DNA of 64,000 nucleotides, from positions 62,001 to 126,000 of the forward strand of contig NZ_JAJAUZ010000005.1 of NCBI RefSeq assembly GCF_020532645.1, written 5' to 3'. Below, piece after piece: positions 40,804 to 49,191 of this stretch (within the stretch, counting starts at the first letter, position 1; each line of letters opens with the position of its first letter). The stretch is from Streptomyces bambusae. GTDB taxonomy: Bacteria; Actinomycetota; Actinomycetes; Streptomycetales; Streptomycetaceae. Position numbers and translations under genes: made by a program. The notes beneath the pieces are model-generated. The model saw nothing but the letters and a program-made list of their open reading frames with translations. It had not been told where the DNA came from and did not search any database.

Positions 40804-42461
40804 CCGGCGGCCCCCACGTCGGCGGCCCACGGGTGGTACATGTAGGAGATGGTGGTGGGGGCGCCGGTGATCCGCTTGCCGAGGAAGACGGCGGTGGGCC
40901 ACTCGGCGACGGGGATCCACAGCAGCTGCTCGGCCGCGCGGCGCTGCAGCTTCGCCTCGATCGCCAGCCGCTGCCGGGGGTCGTAGGCTGCGGTCGCCTC
41001 GTCGACGAGCCGGTCGTAGCCGGGGTCGCTGTAGCCGGCGAAGTTCAGGTACGCGCCGGTCTTGAAGTTGGTGAGCAGGTCGAGCGGGTCGGTGATCGAG
41101 TCGTAGTAGGTCAGCGGGAACATGTCGATGCCCTCGCGCGCCTGCGGGTCGGTGAACAGGGCGGTGAACGCGTTCGGAGCGATGGTCTTGAGCCGGATGT
41201 CCAGCCCGATCTGAGTACCGGCGGCCTGGACGGCGGTGGCGAGGAGGGAGACGTCCTGGCCGATGGAACTGGTGGCGACGGTGAGGGTCTTCCCGGTGGC
41301 GCCGGCCTCCTTGACAAGGGCGCGGGCCTTTTCGAGGTCCTGGCCGGTGGGCGGGAGACCGTCGAAGGCGGTCTTCAGGACGGGCTCGGGGGCGGCGGCC
41401 CAGGCGGCGCGGGTGGTGAGGGAGTTGGTGACGGTTCCGGCGCCGCCGAGACCGGCCTTGACGAAGCCGGAGCGGTCGAGGGCGAGGGACAGGGCGCGGC
41501 GGACCCGGACGTCGCCGAGCGCGCCGCGCATGTTGGTGACGTTGACGTTGACGGTGCTGAGGCCCTCGCCGAAGTAGAGGGTGCCGGCGCCGCTGCCGCG
41601 CAGCCGGGCGTAGCTCTCGGTGGGGATGAGGTAGCCGCCGTCGACCTCGCCGCTGAGCATGGCGTTGGTGCGGGCCGAGGGGTCGGTGAGGAAGCGGAAG
41701 ACCGCCTTCTTGGCCTTGGCCTTGGTGCCCCAGTAGCCGGCGAAGCGCTTCAGTTCGATGGACTGGCCCTTGTTCCAGGTGCCGAGTTCGAACGGGCCGG
41801 TGCAGGCGAGGCCGCCGGAGGTGCCGTAGTCCTTGCCGGCCGCCTCGGTGCCGGCCTTGGAGGCGACGACGCCCGCGGCGGTGGCCATGTACTGCGGGAA
41901 CTGCGAGTCCGGCTGTTTGAGGGTGACGGTGACCTGGAGCGGGCCGGTCTTGGTCACGGACTTCACGTTGCGGAAGACCTGTGCCCAGGCGGCGGCGTTG
42001 GCGGGGTCCGTCTGCCGGCGGAGGCTGTGGACGGCGTCGTCGGCGGTCAGCTCGCCGCCGTTGTGGAAGCGGACGCCGGGCCGCAGGTCGTAGACCCAGG
42101 TGGTGGGGTCCGGGTTGGACGCCTTGCGGGCGAGGCCGGGTTCGGTCTTGAGGTCCGGGGTCCAGCGCATCAGGGACTCGCACACGTTGGCCAGGACGGT
42201 GTTCTGCGGGTAGTCGAAGGCCATCGTGTAGTCGAGGGTGGGCGGCTCGGCGTACACGGCCCAGGTGAAGGAGTCGATTTCGCCGCGGGCCAGCGGGGTG
42301 GACGCGGAGAGCCGTACGTCGGTGAGGGCGGTGCCTGCGTCCCCGGGCGGGCCTGAGCAGGCCGCGAGGAGCGCGCAGGCGGCCAGGGCGGCGGCCGCGG
42401 TACGGGTGGGGCCGGACCGGTGCAGGGGGCGTCTGCGGGTGCGGGGCGGGAAGGTGGTCAT
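40800..42461 (-). CDS. ABC transporter substrate-binding lipoprotein (family 5 peptide-binding)
   Basis: A 553-residue lipoprotein with signal and lipobox (AALAACALLAACS). SBP family 5 features: WAVYAEPPTLDYTMAFDYPQ, VCESLMRWTPDLKTEPGLA, WVYDLRPGVRFHNGGELTAD, GPFELGTWNKGQSIELKRFA, VRRALSLALDRSGFVKAGLG. This family captures peptides, nickel, or other small cationic ligands. The stop overlaps the DppB-like start. The cytoplasmic deiminase gene lies 104 bp upstream on the same strand. Confidence 0.88.
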   Translation of the reverse strand: MTTFPPRTRRRPLHRSGPTRTAAAALAACALLAACSGPPGDAGTALTDVRLSASTPLARGEIDSFTWAVYAEPPTLDYTMAFDYPQNTVLANVCESLMRWTPDLKTEPGLARKASNPDPTTWVYDLRPGVRFHNGGELTADDAVHSLRRQTDPANAAAWAQVFRNVKSVTKTGPLQVTVTLKQPDSQFPQYMATAAGVVASKAGTEAAGKDYGTSGGLACTGPFELGTWNKGQSIELKRFAGYWGTKAKAKKAVFRFLTDPSARTNAMLSGEVDGGYLIPTESYARLRGSGAGTLYFGEGLSTVNVNVTNMRGALGDVRVRRALSLALDRSGFVKAGLGGAGTVTNSLTTRAAWAAAPEPVLKTAFDGLPPTGQDLEKARALVKEAGATGKTLTVATSSIGQDVSLLATAVQAAGTQIGLDIRLKTIAPNAFTALFTDPQAREGIDMFPLTYYDSITDPLDLLTNFKTGAYLNFAGYSDPGYDRLVDEATAAYDPRQRLAIEAKLQRRAAEQLLWIPVAEWPTAVFLGKRITGAPTTISYMYHPWAADVGAAG

Positions 42462-42565
42462 CGTGGCGCTCTCTGTTCCGGGAGGGATGCGGGGAGGAGG
42501 AGCGGGGCGGACCGCCGGGGCGGTCCGCCGGGTACGCCGGGGTGACGGTGCGGGCGGGTGCGCGG

Positions 42566-43579
42566 TCAGCCGGTGGTGCGCGGCAGGGGGATCTGCTGGG
42601 TGATGCAGTGGACGCCGCCGCCGCCGAAGGCGATGGCGAGGGCGCGGACGCCGACGACCTTGCGGCCGGGGTGCGCGGAGGCGATCACGGCGAGGGCCGC
42701 TTCGTCCTGGGGCAGGCCGGCGACGGGGACCACGACACCGCCGTTGGCGATGTAGTAGTTGAGGTAGGACACCTCGATCTCGCCGCCGGCCAGGTCTGCG
42801 AACGCGGTCTGCGGGACGTCGATGATCTCCAGACGGCGTCCTCGGGCGTCGGTGCTGGCCTCCAGCACGGCCAGGTTGGCGCGCATCCGGACGTAGTCGG
42901 GGTGCGCCGGGTCGGCGGGGAGAGAGACGACGACGGTGCCGGGGGCGGCGAAGGCGCAGACGCCGTCCACGTGGCCGTCGGTCTCGGTGTCGAGGAGACC
43001 GCCGTACGGCAGCCAGATGATCTTCGTGACACCGAGCCGGGCCTTGAGTTCGGCCTCGATCTCCTCGCGGCCGAGGCCGGGGTTGCGGTTGGGGTGCAGG
43101 AGGCACTGCTCGGTGGTGATGAGGGTGCCTTCGCCGTCGACCGTGATCGCGCCGCCTTCGAGGACCATCTCGGAGGGGATGCGCTCGACGCCCAGGTGCT
43201 CCAGGAGGAGGGCGCTGATCCGGTCGTCGGCGTCCCACGGGTGGTGCTTGCCGCCCCAGGCGTTGAAGCGGAAGTCGACGGCGGCCCGGTTGCCGTCGCC
43301 GTCGAGGACGAACAGCGGCGCGGAGTCGCGGAACCAGGAGTCGTCGACGGGCATCTCGACGATGGTGATCCCGTCCCCGCAGTGGGCGCGGGCGTCGTTG
43401 CCGTGACCGGGCGGGGCGACCATGGTGACGGGCTCGAAGGCGGCGATGGCGCGGGCCACGTCCGCGTACTCCTCCTTGACCTCGGCGAGGACGCTGCCCC
43501 ACAGGTCCTCGCGGGTGGGCCAGGCCATCAGGCAGCCCTCGTGCGCGGACCACTCGGCGGGCATACGGTAATCAGCCAT
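42566..43579 (-). CDS. Cytoplasmic agmatine deiminase family protein (copy 2)
   Basis: A 337-residue protein with no signal peptide, starting MADYRMPAEWSAHEGCLMAW, typical of agmatine deiminase. Active-site blocks: DDSWFRDSAPLFV, LEGGAITVDGEGTLI, LLHPNRNPG, DGHVDGVCAFA, and FGGGGVHCITQQIP with the catalytic Cys. Converts agmatine to N-carbamoylputrescine if the annotation holds; no N-carbamoylputrescine amidase gene is visible in the window. A perfect 16-bp palindrome lies 40 bp upstream. ATG 43579 is preferred to ATG 43591. Confidence 0.87.
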   Translation of the reverse strand: MADYRMPAEWSAHEGCLMAWPTREDLWGSVLAEVKEEYADVARAIAAFEPVTMVAPPGHGNDARAHCGDGITIVEMPVDDSWFRDSAPLFVLDGDGNRAAVDFRFNAWGGKHHPWDADDRISALLLEHLGVERIPSEMVLEGGAITVDGEGTLITTEQCLLHPNRNPGLGREEIEAELKARLGVTKIIWLPYGGLLDTETDGHVDGVCAFAAPGTVVVSLPADPAHPDYVRMRANLAVLEASTDARGRRLEIIDVPQTAFADLAGGEIEVSYLNYYIANGGVVVPVAGLPQDEAALAVIASAHPGRKVVGVRALAIAFGGGGVHCITQQIPLPRTTG

Positions 43580-43618
43580 CGGGTGTCTCATTTCTTGCGT
43601 TGGAAGAGTCTGACATTC

Positions 43619-43634
43619 GACTGAAATTTCAGTC
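43619..43634. promoter_or_regulatory. Perfect 16-bp palindromic operator
   Basis: GACTGAAATTTCAGTC, a perfect palindrome, upstream of deiminase copy 2. Followed by AAGA, it shares 17 of 18 bases with the site at 44904-44920 upstream of copy 3. On the minus strand it overlaps a TTGACT -35 candidate. Confidence 0.7.
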
Positions 43635-43699
43635 AAGAGTCGGGGTGTGAATCGGCTCGCGGCGCGGACGGCCCGGAGAGGCGGCGGCGCCGGGTACGA

Positions 43700-44851
43700 C
43701 TACGCCGGCGGGGCGGCCGGGTGCGACTGGGTGGCGCAGTGGATGCCGCCGCCCCCGCTCGCAATGTTGTCGATGGCGATCTGCACCACCTGCCGGTCCG
43801 GGTACGCGGCCTGCAGGATCGCGTACGCCACGCCGTCGGCGTACCCGTCGCCGAAATGCGGGGCGACGACGGCCCCGTTCGGCGTGTAGTAGTTGGTGTA
43901 GCTGGACAGGAACTCGGCTCCCCCGCCGCGGATGAACCGCTTGTCCGGGCCGGGGAGTTCGGTGATGGCCAGCCGCCGGCCGCGGGCGTCGGTGGCGCCC
44001 TCCAGGACCCGCTTCGTCTCCTCGTACACGGCGACCCACTTGGGGTCGGCGCCGGGACCGGGCCGGTCGAGGATGACCCGGCCGGGGGCGGTGAAGCGGG
44101 CCAGGCAGTCGATGTGGCAGTCGGTGATGTCCTGGCCTGCCAGGCCGGGCACCCAGATCACCTTGGCGATGCCGAGCGACGTCCGCAGCGCCTCGTCCAC
44201 CTGCTGGAGGCTCATGCCGGGGTTGCGGTTGGGGTTGACCAGCGAACTGACCGTGGCCATCAGGGTGCCCTCGCCGTCGGTCTCCAGAGAGCCGCCCTCG
44301 CCGACGAATCCGGCCCGGATCCGCGGGACCTGGTACTCGTCGAGGAGGATGCCGGCCGCGGCGGCGTCGTTGGCGAAGGGCTGTGCGTACTTGGTGCCGG
44401 CCTTGCCCCACCCGTTGAAGCGGGTGTCCACGCCGGCGACGGCCCCCGGACCGGCCAGGAAGGTGGGGCCGAAGTCGCGTATCCACAGGTCGTCGACGGG
44501 GATCTCGATGACGTCGACGGCGTACCGGGCGCCGCGCCCGCAGAGGTGGCGGGCATCCGCGGCCTGACCGGGCCGGGCGAGCACCACGACCGGCTCGAAC
44601 CGCGAGATCGTGTGGGCGACCTCGGCGATGTCGGAGCGCACCCGGTCGAGCGAGCGCTCCCAGACCGAGGAGAGCGCAGGCCAGGCCAGGTACGTGCGGA
44701 CGTGGCGGTCGGTCTCCGCCGGCATGGTCAGCGCGGGTGCGGCGGCCGCCCGGGCCGGGGCGGCGGCGAGCGCCGGACCGAAGGCCGCCAGCGGCACGGC
44801 CGCCGCGCCGAGGCGGAGCATGCTGCGGCGGGAGGGGGTGGGGATGTCCAT
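43700..44851 (-). CDS. Tat-exported agmatine/peptidylarginine deiminase family protein (copy 3)
   Basis: A 383-residue protein with a twin-arginine signal (PSRRSMLRLGAAAVPLAAFG). Motifs: DDLWIRDFGPTFL, GEGGSLETDGEGTLM, LVNPNRNPG, DCHIDCLARFT, and ASGGGGIHCATQSHP with the nucleophilic Cys. It is closer in layout to copy 1 than to the cytoplasmic copy 2. It is the first gene of the minus-strand series copy 3, copy 2, importer. The operator-like repeat at 44902-44915 lies ~50 bp upstream. Confidence 0.87.
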   Translation of the reverse strand: MDIPTPSRRSMLRLGAAAVPLAAFGPALAAAPARAAAAPALTMPAETDRHVRTYLAWPALSSVWERSLDRVRSDIAEVAHTISRFEPVVVLARPGQAADARHLCGRGARYAVDVIEIPVDDLWIRDFGPTFLAGPGAVAGVDTRFNGWGKAGTKYAQPFANDAAAAGILLDEYQVPRIRAGFVGEGGSLETDGEGTLMATVSSLVNPNRNPGMSLQQVDEALRTSLGIAKVIWVPGLAGQDITDCHIDCLARFTAPGRVILDRPGPGADPKWVAVYEETKRVLEGATDARGRRLAITELPGPDKRFIRGGGAEFLSSYTNYYTPNGAVVAPHFGDGYADGVAYAILQAAYPDRQVVQIAIDNIASGGGGIHCATQSHPAAPPA

Positions 44852-44901
44852 GGGGTCTCCGTCAGGGGAAGGAGCGGGGAACGATCGGCATCCTTCCGCT
44901 A

Positions 44902-44915
44902 ACTGAAAATTCAGT
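44902..44915. promoter_or_regulatory. Inverted repeat operator matching the 43619 palindrome
   Basis: ACTGAA-AA-TTCAGT followed by CAAGA. The 18-base block CTGAAAATTCAGTCAAGA differs from the one near 43621 at a single base. On the minus strand TTGACT sits at the edge, 17 bp before AAGGAT, a fair promoter for deiminase copy 3. Confidence 0.68.
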
Positions 44916-45048
44916 CAAGATGTGAAACGATCTCGCCGACGACACGAAGCAGCGCCACCGTCCGGCGAACCGGCCCGGCCCGCACCCTTGTCGTACGGCC
45001 CGGGAGCCCTCCCCGGCCCGTCCCGCCGGTCCGCGATCGGAGCCCGCA

Positions 45049-45921
45049 GTGCCGAAGAAGTCCCCCGTCCGCCACGAACTCCTCGCTCCCGGCCTGGTGC
45101 TCCTCGCCGTCGTCGCGGTCATGGTCACCGGCGGCTGGCTGCAGTTCGGCGAGCGCCAGGCCCTGGACACCGTGTACACCGCCGGCCGGTCCGCCCCCGA
45201 CCGGGTCGACGTACGGGCGACCGTGCAGCGGGTGGACGCCACCGCCCGGGAAATGGTGCTGCGCGTCCAGGTCACCCCGCGGGGCGCGCTGGCCGAGCCG
45301 GGCGGCGTCTCCCCGGTCGAGGACCTCACGCTGCAGACCTCGGCGGCGTCCCGGGGCGACCTCACGTACAAGGCCGGGCAGCGGATCTCCACGGTGGACG
45401 TTCCGGTGGCCCTCGTCAGCGGCTCGGTCATGGACTACCCGTTCGACTCCTACGAGACGTCCGTCGAGTTCGCCGCCGTGCTCGGCGGCGAGAGGGTGCC
45501 GGTCCAGGTCCGGCTGACCAACAACGACGTGCTGTTCTCGGCGGCGGTCGACACCGCCGAGGCGAACGGCGCCGCGGTCCTCGACCTCGGGCTGGCCCGC
45601 TCCAGCAGCGTCCTGGCCTTCGCACTGTTCATGATGGTCGCCATGTGGGCGCTCGCCGTGGCCGTCCTGATCGGCGGCTGGTACCTGGTCACCCGCCGCA
45701 AGGGCCTCACCTGGCCGGCCCTGGGCTGGATGGCCGCGACCCTGTTCGCCCTCGCCGCGTTCCGCAACACCGCGCCCGGCGGCCCTCCGATCGGCTGCCT
45801 GCTGGACTACCTGGCGTTCATCTGGGCCGAGTTCATCGTCGCCTTCTGCCTGATCACCGTGGTCGTCTCGGCCATCCGCGCCGAACCCCCGGCGGAGCCG
45901 GACCCTGCACCGGCCTCCTGA
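45049..45921 (+). CDS. DUF4436 domain membrane protein
   Basis: A 290-residue protein. N-terminal helix LLAPGLVLLAVVAVMVTGGW, an extracytoplasmic beta-rich domain (VDVRATVQRVDATAREMVLR, MDYPFDSYETSVEFAAVLGG), then three helices (VLAFALFMMVAMWALAVAVL, WMAATLFALAAFRNTAP, FIVAFCLITVVVSAIRA). The PFDSYE motif is characteristic of DUF4436. Function unknown. GTG start, with GGAGCCCGCA upstream. Confidence 0.83.
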   Translation: MPKKSPVRHELLAPGLVLLAVVAVMVTGGWLQFGERQALDTVYTAGRSAPDRVDVRATVQRVDATAREMVLRVQVTPRGALAEPGGVSPVEDLTLQTSAASRGDLTYKAGQRISTVDVPVALVSGSVMDYPFDSYETSVEFAAVLGGERVPVQVRLTNNDVLFSAAVDTAEANGAAVLDLGLARSSSVLAFALFMMVAMWALAVAVLIGGWYLVTRRKGLTWPALGWMAATLFALAAFRNTAPGGPPIGCLLDYLAFIWAEFIVAFCLITVVVSAIRAEPPAEPDPAPAS

Positions 45922-46346
45922 CCGCGCCCCGGCCCGCAGGTCCAGAGGCTGCGGAGCGGGCGGCGGACGGCGGACGGGGGGCGGCTCCAGAGGCGGCCCG
46001 CAGGGGGCGGGGCGCGGCCGGTGCGTCTTCCCCCGTGCTCTTGCGGGCGTTCACCCGTTTGGGGGTACGGGGCCGGTGGGTAGTTCGGCGGGCGCTGCCC
46101 CGCGGACGGCCGGGGGCGGGGAGGGGGAGGCGCATGCGGGCGACGAGGGAGGGGCACGGGCCGGTACGGACCCGGGCGGCGCTCGACGGTCCGGGCGGCC
46201 CGCCGGCCCGTGCCTGGTGCGCGGCATCAGGGCGGGCGGGAGTGAGCCCGCGTACCGCCTCCGAAGCGCCCCCGGCAACTGCCGGTCCCGGTGCCCGGTG
46301 CGCGAGACCGTTGGCGCTGTCCACCACCACCCGCTGAGGAGATCCC
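45922..46346 (+). other. Leader region of the lanthipeptide locus; no gene seen
   Basis: About 425 bp between DUF4436 and LanKC. It contains purine-rich GGCGG runs but no clear promoter elements. GAGGAGA just before GTG 46347 is the LanKC ribosome site. No ORF long enough or well enough placed for a second precursor, transporter or regulator was found. Confidence 0.45.
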
Positions 46347-48971
46347 GTGCCCGAAGGCTTCGGCGAGGCGCTCGCCGACCGGGAGTACTACGTGCCGCTG
46401 CCGTCCGCGGCCGATCCCGGGCCGCGCTTCGCACCCCGCGACGTGCCGCCGGGCATGCAGGGCGCCGCCCGGGGCATCTGGACGGTCTGGGGCGACACGC
46501 GGACCGGGCTCCCCGAGCAGGGCTGGAAGATCCACGTGTCGGCGCGGCTGGACCGGGCGCAGCACGTGCTCGACACGGTCGCCCGGATCTGCTTCTCGGA
46601 AGGCGTTCCGTTCAAGCACCTGAGCGCCCGGCTGTTCTTCCTGTTCCTCCACCACAAGCACGCCCCGCGGGCCCAGTCGGGCAAGTTCTGCGCCGTCTAC
46701 CCGCCGGACCCGGCCACCGCCCGCCGGCTGCTGGAGCGCCTGCGTGACGCGCTCGACGGGGAGGAGGGTCCGTACGTCCTCACCGACCGGCGCTTCCGCG
46801 ACTCGCGGACGGTCCACTACCGCTACGGCGCCTTCGGTGCCCGCAGCCGGCTGCTGGCCGACGGCACCCGGGAGCCGCTGGTGCGCGACGGCGCCGGGCG
46901 CGAGGTCGCGGACCTGCGGGTGCCCGCCTTCCACCTGCCCGCCGGGATCACGGACCCCTTCGCCGGGAAGGAGGAGGAGCCGCACGCGGGCCCCATCCTG
47001 ATCCGCGACTACGAGGTGACCCGCGCGGTGCGCCTGGGCAACGCCGGCGGCACCTACCTGGCCCGGGACCGGCGCGACGGCCGCACCGTCTTCGTCAAGG
47101 AGGCCCGCGCCCACAACGGCCTGGTCTTCGACGGGACCGACGCGCAGCAGCGGCTGCGGCACGAGTACGAGGTGCTGCGCGCGCTGCACGCGGCCGCCCC
47201 CGGAGCGGCCCCCGAGCCCCTGGAGCACTTCACCGAGTGGGAGCACGACTTCCTCGTCACCGAGTACGTGGAGGGGCAGCCGCTGGTGGGCTGGCTGAGC
47301 CGGTCCTCCCCGCTGGCCCGCGCCGACCGCACGGCCGGGTCCGTCGCCGCGTACTACGGGGCGTGCCGGCAGCTGCTGGACGCGCTGGACGCCACGCTGG
47401 AGCGGGTGCACGCCGCCGGCTACCGGTTCGGGGACCTCAGCCTCGGCAACATCATGGTCACGCCGCCGGGCGGGGTCCGGCTGGTGGACTTCGAGGCGGC
47501 CTCGGCGCTGTCCGCGGCGCCCTCCGGGATGGGCACCCCGGGGTTCACACCGCCGCCCGGCCTGCTGCGGACCGGCACGGATCCGTTCCTGCAGGATCGT
47601 TACGGCATGGCGGCCGTCGCGTTCGCCTTCCTGGCGCCGTTCCAGGAGACCGCGGAACACGCCCCCGGCAACCTGGCGCTGCTGCGCCGCGACCTGGCGG
47701 ACGTGGCCCCGCCGCAGGACCTGTGGCAGCGGGCGACCGCATTCCACCCGACGGCGGGCCGGCCGCAGGACCCGGACGGTCCCGGCCGCCTGCCCTCGCC
47801 CGCCGAGCTGGACGCCGATCCGCGCGGCAGCCTCACCCGGCTGGCCGGTGAGGTGGCCGCGGGCCTGCTGGAAACGGCCGACCCCGACCGGCCCGACTGG
47901 GCCTTCCCGCCCTCGCCCGATGCGTTCCGCACGAACACCGTGTGCCTGGCCTACGGCACGGCCGGGGTGGTGCACGCCCTGCAGCGTGCCGGGACCGCGG
48001 TGCCGGAGGAGATCCGCGCCCGGCTGCGCCGCGACACGCTGGCGCAGCGCCACGCGCTGCCCCCGGGCCTGCTCGTCGGCTCGGCCGGCATCGCCCGGAC
48101 CCTGGCCGGCCTCGGCCTGCCGGACGAGGCGGCCGACCTGCTCGGGGCCGCCGACGCCCACCCGCTCACCGCCTCCTGCGCCACGCTGGCGGGCGGGCGC
48201 GCCGGGGTCGGCCTGGGCTGGCTGGCCCTGCACCGGCTCACCGGGGAGGGCAGCCACCTGGAGCGGGCCGCCGCGGCCGGGGAGGCCCTGCTGCACATCC
48301 CCGACCTGCAGGCCGGCCTCGGCGAGCACGACGCCCGCGGTCTGCTGCACGGCCGCTCGGGGCTCGCCCTCTTCCTCCACCGCCTGGCCGGCGCCACCGG
48401 CGAGGCCCGCTACCGGGAGGCGGGCCGCCGGCTGCTGCACCAGGAGCTGGACCGGACCTTCCCGCTGGACGACGGCGCCCTGTCCGTCTCCGACAACGCG
48501 CGCCTCACCCGCGCCATGCCGTACCTGGCCACGGGCGCGGCCGGGGTCGCGGCAGTGCTCACCCGCTACGTGGCCACCGCGCCGGACGAGCGGTGCGCCG
48601 AGGCGCTGCCGCGGCTGGTCGCCGGCATCCGGGTCTCGTGCACCACGAAGGAGGCCGGCCTGTACCGGGGGCTGGCCGGCCTGACCTGGTGCCTGACCGG
48701 GCACGCCGAGCTCACCGGCACCGACGCCGACCGCCGGGACGCCGTACGCGCCGCCACCGGTCTGCTGAAGTACGCCGTCCCGTACCGGCGCGGGGTCCGC
48801 TTCCTCGGCGCGGGCTCGCAGCGCTTCACCGCCGACCTGTCCAGCGGCGGGGCCGGAGTCCTGCTGGCCCTCCACCGCCTGCTGTCCGGCCCGCTCCTGA
48901 CCGAGCCCCACCCGGGCTCCCACGAACCCCTGGGCACGGCGGCATTCAGCCCCGTGCCGAGGCCTGCCTGA
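46347..48971 (+). CDS. lanKC: Class III lanthionine synthetase LanKC
   Basis: An 874-residue trifunctional enzyme. Lyase region (~1-215): WKIHVSARLDRAQHVLDTVA, VPFKHLSARLFFLF, GKFCAVYPPDP, HYRYGAFGARSR, FHLPAGITDPF. Kinase region (~215-490): TVFVKEARAHNGLVFDG for the catalytic Lys, FGDLSLGNIMVTPPGG (near residue 362) and LVDFEAASAL for the catalytic and metal Asp. Cyclase region (~520-860) has the LanC barrel repeats (GTAGVVHALQ, GSAGIARTLAGLG, GRSGLALFLHRLA, GLYRGLAGLTWCL) without the zinc ligands, as in class III. It phosphorylates, eliminates and cyclises Ser/Thr/Cys in the precursor that follows 42 bp downstream. Confidence 0.92.
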   Translation: MPEGFGEALADREYYVPLPSAADPGPRFAPRDVPPGMQGAARGIWTVWGDTRTGLPEQGWKIHVSARLDRAQHVLDTVARICFSEGVPFKHLSARLFFLFLHHKHAPRAQSGKFCAVYPPDPATARRLLERLRDALDGEEGPYVLTDRRFRDSRTVHYRYGAFGARSRLLADGTREPLVRDGAGREVADLRVPAFHLPAGITDPFAGKEEEPHAGPILIRDYEVTRAVRLGNAGGTYLARDRRDGRTVFVKEARAHNGLVFDGTDAQQRLRHEYEVLRALHAAAPGAAPEPLEHFTEWEHDFLVTEYVEGQPLVGWLSRSSPLARADRTAGSVAAYYGACRQLLDALDATLERVHAAGYRFGDLSLGNIMVTPPGGVRLVDFEAASALSAAPSGMGTPGFTPPPGLLRTGTDPFLQDRYGMAAVAFAFLAPFQETAEHAPGNLALLRRDLADVAPPQDLWQRATAFHPTAGRPQDPDGPGRLPSPAELDADPRGSLTRLAGEVAAGLLETADPDRPDWAFPPSPDAFRTNTVCLAYGTAGVVHALQRAGTAVPEEIRARLRRDTLAQRHALPPGLLVGSAGIARTLAGLGLPDEAADLLGAADAHPLTASCATLAGGRAGVGLGWLALHRLTGEGSHLERAAAAGEALLHIPDLQAGLGEHDARGLLHGRSGLALFLHRLAGATGEARYREAGRRLLHQELDRTFPLDDGALSVSDNARLTRAMPYLATGAAGVAAVLTRYVATAPDERCAEALPRLVAGIRVSCTTKEAGLYRGLAGLTWCLTGHAELTGTDADRRDAVRAATGLLKYAVPYRRGVRFLGAGSQRFTADLSSGGAGVLLALHRLLSGPLLTEPHPGSHEPLGTAAFSPVPRPA

Positions 48972-49013
48972 CCAGACCGGACCACCCACCCACAGAAGAG
49001 AGGCAGTACACCG

Positions 49014-49127
49014 ATGACCCAGATCCTCGCGCTCCAGGAACTCGACACCGAGCCGGAGTCCGCCGTCCTTCCCCCCTGCTTCAGCGTCTCCTGGAGCATC
49101 AGCGACATCTTCCCCGAGCCGATGTAA
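49014..49127 (+). CDS. lanA: Class III lanthipeptide precursor peptide
   Basis: A 37-codon gene from ATG 49014 to TAA 49127. The leader starts MTQILALQELDTEPES; ILALQELD is the conserved hydrophobic leader motif recognised by LanKC enzymes. The putative core, LPPCFSVSWSISDIFPEPM, contains one Cys followed by Ser at alternate positions (C-x-S-x-S-x-S-x-S). Normal labionin cores read S-xx-S-x(2-5)-C with Cys last, so ring topology must differ here. There is no obvious protease site. It follows LanKC by 42 bp, as ramS/amfS-type precursors do, and is closed by a strong terminator. Confidence 0.8.
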   Translation: MTQILALQELDTEPESAVLPPCFSVSWSISDIFPEPM

Positions 49128-49144
49128 CGAGCCCGCACCCCGCG

Positions 49145-49181
49145 AGGGGCCGGGCCCGGTGGCACCACCACCGGGCCCGGC
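49145..49181. terminator. 16-bp perfect terminator stem after the precursor gene
   Basis: GGGCCGGGCCCGGTGG (49145-49160) pairs perfectly with 49166-49181 around CACCA. It lies 17 bp after the precursor stop and 10 bp before the convergent pirin stop, so it probably terminates both transcripts. Confidence 0.85.
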
Positions 49182-49191
49182 CCTGCGCCGT

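Noticed and set aside
45922-46346. A second lanthipeptide precursor or regulator upstream of lanKC
   Set aside because: No short frame with the hydrophobic leader motif, Ser/Cys-rich end and a ribosome site was found.
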